From: Umbelopsis isabellina
Lineage: Eukaryota; Mucoromycota; Umbelopsidomycetes; Umbelopsidales; Umbelopsidaceae
Assembly: GCA_016758905.1 (NCBI GenBank)
Contig: JAEPQZ010000006.1
Span: 1,054,001 to 1,118,000, forward strand
DNA length: 64,000 bases
Direction: 5' to 3'
Below the pieces are notes generated by a model. The model was not told where the DNA came from. It made no database searches and saw only the letters and a program-made list of their open reading frames with translations. The position numbers and the translations under genes were made by a program. Position 1 is the first letter of the stretch. Every line of letters starts with the position of its first letter. Shown here piece by piece: positions 10,828 to 20,599 of this stretch.

Positions 10828-13045
10828 TTATTCGCTTTCTTCGACCTCATTGGATGTGGTGCTGGAAGAGCTAGGTGGTGCAGTGGTAGCAGTAGCGGCA
10901 ACAGTGCCAGTATTGTCTTCTTCATCCTCACGTTGACTGTTAGCAAGTCGTTCAGTCCTCGCAATTCTCTGCCGCTTCTCTTCTTCTTGTTCCCGTTGTT
11001 CTTCCTCTTCCTCTTCTTGGGTAATTTCCGGTAAACCGTGTTGCTTCCTGAGCTCCCGGAGCTTCTGTGTTACTCGATCTAACTTATCATCCTTGTGTCG
11101 ATTGTCATCCTTAAGTCTCAGAATATATTCAAAAGAGTGCTGCAATAAAACCACTTTGCTCATCTGCTTGACTTCCTTTTCCTTGTCTTTACGTAGAGCT
11201 GCTTCATCGGCCTTGACTTCCTCATTTTCAGCAGCTATTTGCAACCCTTCGTTGACAAGAGACCCCACTATCTCATTTCTCAAGCAATCAAAGCTTTTTT
11301 TCAAAGTATCTCGTCGTCGTTGCTCAGCAGCTTTGTGTGCGGTTCGTCTTATCTCGATGCCAGAGTGTATACTAGGAGAGAACTGCATACCCAATGTCGC
11401 AATTTTGCCTTCTCGCAAATTTTGATAATTGCTCTTTGTAGCCAAAATTTGAGCCGCTGCTTCCTGATCAACCATGTTGCTGCTGGGTGGCCAACTTGGT
11501 TTCAGCGATGGTGAGATTAAAGGCTTCAAGGCTCTTGGAGATTGTGACACTTGGGGTCTGAGCGCTGCCGGGGACATGACAATACTAGGATCGGTCATCG
11601 ACATTCCGGGGGACGGCGCAATGGCTGGTGATGCAAAAGAATCTTTTCTGTTCTTGCGAGTGCTAGACTTTCTCTTGTTGGTAGGTGGAAGAGCCGGTGA
11701 TGAGTGACTTGCTCGCGGGCCCGTCATGGGAGAAGAAGACATGTCGGGAGCAGCTGCCATGGGTAATATTGCATCAGGCAATTCGGGCATATTTTCAATG
11801 GTATTCATATTGCCTTCCATAGGGTTGCTCAGCGGTGAGTTGGTACCACTGTTATTAGCACTTCCTCTACCTCCACCTAGCTTCATTAGAGAAGCCGGTG
11901 TAGCAGGGGCTAAGGCAGACGGAGAGCCAGGTGCAGATGAAGGCCGTAAAGCATGTGGGGATTGTGAAATCATGGACGCTTGCTGTTGAAACATTGGTGG
12001 TGGCATGCTTGGGTGCTCTAAAGACTGATGTGGGTATTGTACAGGTGATTGGTGAGCGACATTGACAGCTTGATAGCCACCGCTCTGTCTGCGCTCTGTC
12101 AGATGAGGTACAGAACCTTGAAATTGGGGACTTGACATTGCAATTTTTTGTCTGAGAGTAGCCTGTCGCTTCGCATTATTGCCATTTGTATGATAACTTG
12201 ACGACATTGAATCTGAGTTTGCAGACCGCTTAGTCGACTGTAATACAGGTGACATGGCATTTGGCGAGTTGTAAGACATCTTCTGCTGAATTGCACGTAA
12301 TTGTTGTTGCTGTTGTTCTATGAGAGCAAGTTTCCGCTGTAATATGGCCTCTGCCGATTGATTCTCTTCGTGCGCTCCACCAGAAGTTGACATGGCATCA
12401 CCAAAATAATGCTCTTGGTGAAGTGGATGTAATGCTGGTGAGGATAAGGGAGAAAACGTCATGTCGTTGCTCATGCCGTTCGACATATGTGAGTTTGAGT
12501 ATCCACCGTTAAAAACAGGTGTTATGGCAGGTGACACCAAAGGCGTAAAAAAGTTCTAAAGAATTTAGGAACAAAGTAAAATGGTAAGAAACTGCTTAGA
12601 TCCAACAAACGTATTAGCTCAGAATTCAAAGCTGTACCTCATCATCCATCATACTCATCATATCGTCGTGTCCACGAAAATTGATGCTTGTTTGCAAGGG
12701 AGTATGGTACTCGTCGGTATTTTCGGGATTTGTAGGCATGTGTAGTGGAGACATTGTTGCATAGTCAGGGTTGTGACCAGACAAAACTGAGCTACTAGTA
12801 CGGTTTCCTTCGGTATTGTCCGGCGTTAATTGAGGTAAATGCGACATAAATTTATGATTGGCTGGGAGTGCTTGTTTCATTTGTTCATGGGACATGTTTG
12901 TAGGGTCCATGACATTATCGACCATGCTGAAGAAGTCCAAATCGGAGGATGCATCGTGCCGATAAGTCTGATGGTGGCTATAAGACTGTTGCTTCAGTAA
13001 GTCTGGCGATGCCAAAGTCTCATGCTCAAAGCCTGTGAAATTCAT
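10828..13045 (-). CDS. bHLH(-zip) transcription factor, Pho4/NUC-1-like
   Basis: Two exons, 13045-12638 and 12555-10828, about 711 residues. I start at the first true ATG (MNFTGFEHE). The protein is mostly disordered and rich in Gln, Ser, Met and Pro. At the exon junction it has NFFTPLVSPAITP and soon after FSPLSSPALHP, paired motifs resembling those in fungal NUC-1/PalcA-type phosphate regulators. The bHLH lies near residues 540-620: basic region RRTAHKAAEQRRRD has the His/Glu/Arg triad of E-box (CACGTG) binders. Helix 2 (KVVLLQHSFEYILRLKD) follows an unusually long, charged loop. A heptad-like stretch, then an acidic Glu run and Ser/Thr tail follow. Nuclear DNA binding is safe. Phosphate control is only an inference, and lipid (Ino2/4-like) or other targets are possible. 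Confidence 0.85.
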
Positions 13046-14032
13046 TAGCTGAAGGACAAAGGACAACGGGAATTTCCGCCACCAGAAATATTTTTATTTT
13101 TTGACCATTGTCAGTGCAAATAAGCTCTTTATCAATCTACTTGGTATGGGCTTCTTTAACTACCCTGTTATATAATATATCTAAGAATTTAGTTGATACC
13201 TTTAGCACCTTATATACTCGTTCCTTGGACCATTCGCTATGCTCAAGCTGATTAATTTAATTACAGACTAACAGATGAGATGGTCCTTGAGTTTTCGAAG
13301 TGAGTCAATTTTGCATTGGGGTTAACATTTTTATGTAAAATAAATTATATCATAGGTAGCGAATCATAGCGATCAACAACTTTTTGATTATATGGGCGAG
13401 TTACAATTCACTCCAATAGGCGCATGGTCTGTTCTCGATCTTATCATATGCGTTAACGCTCCATATTGCTCTGATGTTGATTCGATCCATGTTTCACATG
13501 TGGGTCGGCACCAATCGTTGTTGACTAGCAGTCATGAGTGGGGGAGTGTGTCTTTCTCTAATAAATTACCAATGCCCCATCTAAAATTAATCATATATGT
13601 CTTATTAACAGGTAACCAAAAGCATAGTATGATGTGAGAACAGAATTCTTCAAGCCTTGGGTGTGACAAACAAAAATGTGAATATATTTATTGTAGTCTT
13701 ATTATGAAGCCTCCCGAAAGGTTACACAAGGAAACAGCCATATGGTAAAATCAATGCATGCTGGTAGATAGAAAGCTAATGCTTGCATATGCTCTCTTCT
13801 TATGTTATGTGTATAGTCATATACAATACTAGACTATCGGTCTAGTTTAAAATGGGTTGTAAGCACAAAATACAGTCATAAATACCTCTTTAGCATATCA
13901 ATGCCAAGATTTTTGATATATACGAGACTCTGTAAGGAGCAGTTAAATATATAAATGAGCATCTGGACCTGCCTAAGCATATGTTTGCTTCTGGTAGTCG
14001 AAGTGCATAATTGAAAGAAAATGTTCGATCAC
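13046..14032. other. Intergenic, upstream of bHLH gene
   Basis: About 990 bases between the bHLH start and the methyltransferase stop. No ORF here has coding character; an 81-codon plus-strand frame looks random. It is likely the promoter of the transcription-factor gene. Confidence 0.5.
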
Positions 14033-15805
14033 TTATAACGTGCCAGAAGTATCTGTTGTATCACTGCAATCAGATGGTGGTGATGACGTTGATGATCCAG
14101 ACAGAGTCTTGTTAGAAGTGAGGGATCGATTTCTTCGGCTACTTTGACGCTTTTCAAGATAAATAGGAATTTCTTCAGCCTTGCGACCGTAGTATGCATA
14201 ATAATTACAATAAGTTTGAGAAGAGGCTAGCTCTTTCAGTGCGAGTTTGGCCAGTCGCTCATAACTTGCGAAACCAATGACTTTTGGATCAGTACTTCCC
14301 AGTATGATGGGCTTGAGCGATGCAATTGTGTCAGTCCAATAGGATTGAGCCTTAATGCCAATCTTGGTTCCGGACCATTCTCCCACTGGCATTGATAAAT
14401 AGGTATTGTTAACCTCGGAGAGGTGAAATCTGAGGAAGACATCCAAGTTTCTTCCAATACGAGGGTTATATTGGCGATTCCGCAAAGCAGCTATGGCTGA
14501 AGGTACAAATTTGAGTATATTACCTTGACCATGAAGAAGAAATGCTTTACTCAGAACTTACCAAAAGTATTCCATTTTTTCATGGCTATGTTGGTACGCT
14601 TCAGTTCCCTGTTGATAATCAGTTGTTAGATAACATATGTTTAACAACCAGACACCTCCCAGACTTACCAATCTGCCTCAATAAATTCCAAGTACGCATT
14701 GTACTTTGCAACCCTAGTGAGCTCTTCAATGGTTCTGTCCCAGTCATCAAAAGGAATTGCTAGAGACAAATTGCGACAAAAGACAAAGTCAAACGTTTCG
14801 CGAGCGAATGGAAATGGCTCCGACATATCAACCTTCAGCATAGTGAGGTTCGGAGCAGCAGGGCCATCTCTTTTGAGGCAAATATCAATGCCGGTAAAAT
14901 GGGATCTTTTGTACTTGCTCGCCATTTCAATGCACCAGCTTCCAGAGCCGCAGCTGCAACAAAACTTATTAATTTTTAAGGACTCCATATCCAGTATCAG
15001 CAGCAATCTGGACCTACCCGACATCAAGGACTTTAATTCCCTTATCCAACAGCTTCTCTATTGGTGAGCGATAGATACTGAACAATAGTTGGTGAGTACG
15101 AGCTAGTCTCAAGACAGCCTGTGGTGGTGGAAGCTAGGTGACTTACCAGTTGAACAGCTCTTTAACAAGCTCATGTTCCTTATCAAGTCTGGATAGCTCA
15201 GCATCATCAGAAGGTAACGGATATATGTAATTTGGGTCTAAGTCCACCAAGGAATGAGTAAGTTTGATATTTGTTTACATCCACAACAGCATAATTAATG
15301 AGACTCTGGTTTAGTGTGGGTTACACAACTTACCAATACTTTTTGGAAAATTTCTTCCTAAAACTGATCGACCATCTTTTCCCGTATCCAATAGAGCTTT
15401 CATCTGAGTAGCTCCATCCAGTGATAAATGAGTATCAACAATACTCTGTGATGGATCGTTTTGAAGGAAGTTTACCCGAAATTGAGGAGATACTGGGCTT
15501 GGGCAAGCGATACCCATACCTCGCTCGGGGACTTTATTCACTTGCTTGATATGGATACGAGGCTTTGGTTTATTGCCTCTGATCGTGTTTGTAGGGGCGT
15601 TCAGTTTGCTGTCGCTAGGCAATGAATTCATACATCGATAGCGTTGTTGTTGCAATTTTTCACTAGGTTGCCGATGTATCGGCCTTGAGTAAAGGTCTAT
15701 TGAAGTATTTGATGACTGACGCTGATGCGATGACTTTATATCACCATAAACTTTAACGTTCGATGAAGTTGCTACCCATGGTGCTGCTAAATCGGTTTCA
15801 GGCAT
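14033..15805 (-). CDS. SAM-dependent methyltransferase (class I)
   Basis: Six exons: 15805-15334, 15237-15147, 15077-15018, 14953-14669, 14608-14562 and 14496-14033. The frame is continuous for about 472 residues. The N-terminal 160 residues are basic and Ser/Gln-rich. The catalytic domain begins around IYRSPIEKLLDKG, followed by the SAM motif I VLDVGCGSGSW, acidic loop FTGIDIC, motif DMSEPFPF and FDFVFCRNLSLAIPFDDW. After it come YLEFIEADW and a helical C-terminal lobe ending in a Ser/Thr-rich tail. This N-tail plus methyltransferase layout is typical of a group amplified in zygomycetes. Substrate is unknown: small molecule, lipid or protein are all possible. The first helix after the tail and motif I are on separate small exons, and joins give no stop codons. 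Confidence 0.85.
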
Positions 15806-17526
15806 AGCGATATATGAGGGTATTTAGAAAGAGAATAGGAAGAAAAGAGGATATGGTGGCAAAAGTTTAAAAATGGAAGTTATCGAGGCACATTTTCATT
15901 AAATCAAATCTCATCGGCTCTTTTTCCATCAGTCACGCGTAGGGGTCCTTCTGTTTTTGATCACTGATAATAACGTTGCCCGACTATGTGACCGAACGGG
16001 AAGTTGGACAAAGCCAGAAGCATGATCTGTTGGGAAATTAAAAAATTCCCCTCGTGAGTACGTAAACATTCACTGGAGGAGGTCATTATTAGTTTGTTTC
16101 TTTCCAGCGGGAAAGTATGAAGACGATAATTAGGTTAAGTGACAACACTCGATGATTCGGATGCAGCAGTTGCTCTAAAACTAACAGCGTTAGCTGAAAC
16201 TAAATATTGTGTTAAAGGCTTGGCTTCAGATGGCAGTTTATGGAGTAGGAAAAGATGCATAATTCAGGAACAGATTCACATATAAGAAAGAATTAACTAA
16301 GCTGCGAAGCAAAGCTATGCCTAATACGCATATTACTCGCCGGCCAAAGCAATAATGATTGGTCAAATAAGATCTCCCACATAGACTGTTTCTAGCCTGA
16401 GAAAGATGATCTGCTATCCCAATACATGAAAAACGGCCATATAGGTGGGCTCGTCCTGTGATATAGAAGGCATATGTAATAGGAATTATATAACCGGTTC
16501 TTATTAGATAAAATTTCCCGCCTTTGGGAACATGCATGGTGCCAAATCACGGTTAGCAGTTGTGTGGCCTTCTCACTGGCCAGCCATTGTGCTACACGAA
16601 ACTTTGTCCACCCACTATGACCAGGTATGTTTTAGGACACATTGTGCCGCTGCATAACGGTGTTCTTCTAGGCATAGTCGGAGACCGGCATCGACAGTTG
16701 ATTTCTGTTTGGCAATGAGCAATAAGGGCAGCTCAGGAGCTAGAACGTGATGATATTAATGGTCATCTCTTCCATACTGCTCGCCTTGTATACCACAGTT
16801 ATGCAGGATGCTGTATGTAACGGTTTTCGGTCTAAATCACTTTTTGAACGGATGGTTCTTAACAGAGGTCGATCGTAACGGTAGCAATAAAGACCTACCT
16901 ACAGTAAACTGTAAGTAAGGAAGGGAAAAACGCCACGTTACTATTTAGCATAACTGCTGGTTGAGCAGTTGAGAGGGTATGACCATGTGCAGTTGCATGC
17001 CCGGCTAACAGCGAGCGAAGATATGGCCAAAACAACGCTTATATAATAAAGATTAATGTGAAAACTCACTGCCACTCATATTTTACAGATGAGGTCGATT
17101 TCTAAACAAATCTGTGTAGTAGACAGGGGTGTTGGTGGGATAAGGAGTGGCCAAACACACAAAAAAATAACTAAAATTATGTCGATCGCGTATGGTCCAT
17201 GTGCTTAGCTTGTAGTTGAATGAAAAAAAATGATAGCCAATATCAGCATATTGTCTTTCGATCACTCAGTTATTTAAAATGCAAGTGACTTCAAGGTATC
17301 AAAAAGTGTCAACACCTTGTGAGTACCGTGCTCAAGCCACTGGAGATTGTAAGACTTTGACTAACAGGTCTCATTAGTTTTTTGTGTGACTTTGAAACAA
17401 CCGGCTTTTTTGACTGATCGTCGCTTTGCAAAAAGTAGGATGACTTCCTTTCTCTTTTTGCTCTGCAGCTTCTTCTTGAATCTTCCCAAAGTTGCACAAT
17501 CTTGACAATCACTCCACGATCTATTC
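15806..17526. other. Longest gene-free stretch (1.7 kb)
   Basis: Divergent intergenic region between the methyltransferase and STK32-like kinase genes. I searched both strands for coding frames, tRNA boxes and terminal repeats and found none convincing. A 99-codon minus-strand frame at 16238-16537 lacks family features. Near 16895-16920 there is an imperfect inverted repeat around CAGTAAACTG. It may hold regulatory DNA or a non-coding transcript, but nothing can be supported. Confidence 0.45.
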
Positions 17527-19224
17527 ATGGGTGCTGTCTGCTGCAGAGGAGAGGACATTGATTATGCCCGAGAAGGTACAATAATGCAATATCACAACTT
17601 GGTCGGATAAAATTGGATCCTTGACCACGATATAATTGACGCTCTTTCTCAACATAGATGTTGACTTAAGTCATTTCAATTTGTTGAGAGCAATAGGAAA
17701 AGGGTCTTTTGGGAAAGTTCGTATTGTTCAACACAAAGGCTCAAAGCAGATATATGCTTTGAAATATATCAATAAGAACAAATGCATCAAAATGCACGCT
17801 GTTCAAAATATCCTTTCGGAACGAAAGCTGTTAGAACAGATTGAACATCCGCATATCGTAAATCTTCGTTATGCCTTTCAAGACGATGAAAACATGTTTA
17901 TGGTACTAGATGTTATGCTAGGTGGAGACTTGCGTTTTCACCTAGACCGGATGGGCTGTTTCCGAGAAGAGCAAGTCCGTTTCATAGTGGCCGAACTATC
18001 CCTAGCCATCCATTATTTGCATGAGCATAATATTGTGCATCGGTAAGATCAGCCCGCGTCTTGGTATGATTTCGGGGCATCATCTCTTACTTAATCATCT
18101 TTATTTGCAGAGACATCAAACCTGACAACATCTTGTTCGACGACAAAGGCCATACTCACTTGACAGACTTCAACATAGCGTTAAAGTGTAGGCAGGACAA
18201 ACTCATGTATACTGTTGCTGGATCAATAGCATATATGGCACCAGAAGTGGTGATGAAAAAGGGATATAGTAATGCTATAGATTGGTGGAGTCTAGGCGCA
18301 ACCGCCTATGAATTGCTTTTCGGGCGCGTGGGTTATCAACTTCCTTTTAGCCGTCAAATGAAAGGCGACTCTTTTGTTAATTCATTGCTTTAATAGCGGC
18401 CATTCCGAGGCAATTCAAACGACAGTATCAGCAAAGCCATTGCTTATGAAGACTTAAAATTTCCCGATAATGTTTATGACATTCTATCGTCCGAGTGTGT
18501 TGATGTTATTACAAAGGTATGTGTGGAAGCCACAATTCGATCACACGGTTTGCCGATCATTAAACAAGTATTACATATTAACCGAAACGTTAAATTTATT
18601 TTGGAAAATTGCAGTTTATGTGTAAGAATCCTGCCGATCGTCTGGGTGTCGGAGACGAAGGCTACGCTCAACTTATCGCTCACCCTTGGTTTCGAGATAT
18701 TGACTGGAAACAGATTGAAGAGCAAACTGCTGAACCACCTTTCTCCCCAGATGTAAGTGTTGGAACCTTACAAATGTGAAAAAAGGCTTCCCTCGCGTTA
18801 CTAAGTTACTTTACATCCATAGTCCAAAAGAGCCAATTTTGATGTTGTACACGAATTAGAAGAGTTGTTATTGGAAGACACACCGTTAAAGACCCGCAGA
18901 CGCAAAAAGCCAACAGATACCAACACTTCCAGTCAACATCGAAGTTTTTCGCAACAATGGACGGCTGATCAATGTCGAGATTTGCTGAATATGGAAAAAA
19001 AGTTTCAAGACTATGACTTTACAAAGCAACATAATGCAAATGAAGTTCGATTAGGCACGCAGCCAAGTGGTGTCAATGAGATATCAGGCAATCTAGGTCA
19101 TGCCCGTGGACCCTCATCGAACAACGTGTCAAACCCGTCTTCAACAATCAAACCAGAAGAAGATACGGATAAGAATAGTACGCATGTTGACGATGTCAAA
19201 TTGGACGAATTGAAGTACTATTGA
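17527..19224 (+). CDS. AGC kinase, STK32/YANK-like, with predicted N-acylation
   Basis: Six exons: 17527-17575, 17658-18042, 18111-18327, 18397-18516, 18615-18752 and 18823-19224, about 436 residues. Exon 1 gives MGAVCCRGEDIDYARED, so Gly2 is a candidate N-myristoylation site and Cys5/6 candidate palmitoylation sites. The kinase domain opens with LLRAIGKGSFGKVRIV, then YALKYINK, LGGDLRFHL, HRDIKPDNILF, DFNIA (Asn replacing Gly of DFG), GSIAYMAPEVV and DWWSLG. The DFN variant and the MGA start match animal STK32 kinases, whose cellular role is poorly known. The tail holds RTRRRKK-type basic residues and WTADQCRDLLNMEKKFQDYDF, similar to the STK32 C-terminal motif. Membrane attachment is inferred. 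Exon 3 could read through into a short C-terminus, but splicing to RRPFRGNSND restores the family sequence. Confidence 0.9.
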
Positions 19225-19534
19225 TATCATTTCTGGTCTTTATACTGGAGCCTTTGTGTGGATCCTGAATACCCAATTTAATTTTTAAAGATCCAATGCC
19301 TTTCCAATTTTTTCTTCCTTTCTTCTTTATTCATATTACTGTTCCACCTTTTCTCCCATTTCCCGCCTTGTGGTGACAAAGCTTCTCTTTGTTGTAAATA
19401 GTCTCAATCTTCATTCGTCAATTGCAAAAATAGCTAGGTATATGAAATCATCGTCCAATGGCTTGGCTTGTAGCAGTGGACAATCCCAATATGTTTCTCT
19501 CTATGCCTAATAATACATATCATTTTTAGTGTGC
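19225..19534. other. Intergenic
   Basis: About 310 bases between the kinase stop and the METTL26-like start on the same strand. It is pyrimidine-rich. No gene seen; it should hold the kinase 3' UTR and a short promoter. Confidence 0.45.
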
Positions 19535-20512
19535 ATGAAAGCATTGACCAGCGTACCTTTGTGGAGAAAGACATATGCGGTGAGTTCCAAACCTGTTTGC
19601 AGCATACCCCGCGCTTTCAAACAAGGCGTCAATGGTTGCGAGGATTTTTTGGACGCCAAGAGGATTCATACTACACGAAACCTTCACATGAACGCTGAAA
19701 ACCAAAGACTTCGTGCCCACCTGAAGGAGTACTACGGTGTGGATGTACAAGTAGCGACAGACGGTCGAGTTGAATTTCCTTGGACTGCTTGGAATTCAGA
19801 CGACATTCTAAAGCAACTGCTTGACAAATTTAGCATTCTGCCGAATGGTAGCTCAGGTTAGTCACAAGTGACTGATTGAAACCTACAGTCCACAGTGTGA
19901 GAGTTATAGAAAGTAAGATCATTGACTTTGTCTTATCAAAAGTACTTGAACTGGCCTCTGGATCCGGCGAGCATATCACCAAACTTGCAAAGAAACTGCC
20001 CAACATCACATTTTATCCAACAGAAGGAGACTCTATGCTACTGCCATCAATTGAAGCATGGGCTCGACATAACGAAGTCAGCAATGTTGCCACACCAGTT
20101 GTTTTGGACTTTGGCAAGGAAGCCTTTTCCAAATCAGTCAACGGTGCCTGGGTTATCAATGTCACTCACATAACACCTTGGTCGGATACTGTTGCCCTGT
20201 TCGCCAATATGGCAAAAGTACTTGAACCATCGTCTTGGTTTGGACTTTATGGAGCGTTCAATCGCAATGGGCAATTTACCAGTGAGAGTAATGAACAGGT
20301 AATTCACCATCAATAGCTCACGGATTACTGTAACAGAATACAGTATACTAACATTCGAATTGCAGTTTGACAAAGACTTGAGACGTAGAAACAGTGAATG
20401 GGGTATCAGAGATATAGATATTGTACGCGCTGAAGCTGAAAAGAATGGATTAACGTTAGATAGCTTCCATGAAATGCCAGCCAACAATTTCATGCTGTGG
20501 TTCCGTATATGA
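19535..20512 (+). CDS. METTL26/DUF938 methyltransferase-like protein
   Basis: Three exons, about 19535-19856, 19943-20298 and 20366-20512, about 274 residues. The first join makes ILPNGSSVLELASGSGEH, the SAM-binding motif of the DUF938/METTL26 family (human: VRVLEVASGSGQH). Conserved followers are FYPTEGD, VINVTHITPW, FGLYGAFNRNGQFTSESNEQFD, NSEWGIRD and the C-terminal MPANNFMLWFR, all seen in the family. Function of METTL26 is not established; the fold predicts a SAM-dependent methyltransferase. The N-terminal about 60 residues before WTAWNSDDILKQLLDKF are not conserved. The ATG at 19535 is the first in frame and gives a basic, possibly mitochondrial N-terminus, but the true start could be the internal Met near 19688 or lie in an unseen exon. 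Confidence 0.82.
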
Positions 20513-20599
20513 CACATACGAGTTGAAAAATAAATTTCGTGCGCACCGATAATAATATCTCGCTAGTATTTCTCTTTAGTTTCCTATCCACTTGCTCCA

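Noticed and set aside
11093-11989. Plus-strand frames opposite the bHLH gene
   Set aside because: Reverse shadow of a low-complexity coding exon; no start context or domain.
13392-13637. 81-codon plus-strand frame upstream of the bHLH gene
   Set aside because: No domain, no splice partner and random composition.
16238-16537. 99-codon minus-strand frame in the large gap
   Set aside because: No domain, no partner exon and random composition; listed only as part of the gene-free stretch.
19857-19942. 30-nt intron models in the METTL26-like gene
   Set aside because: Too short. The 86-nt intron gives the conserved VLELASGSGEH motif.
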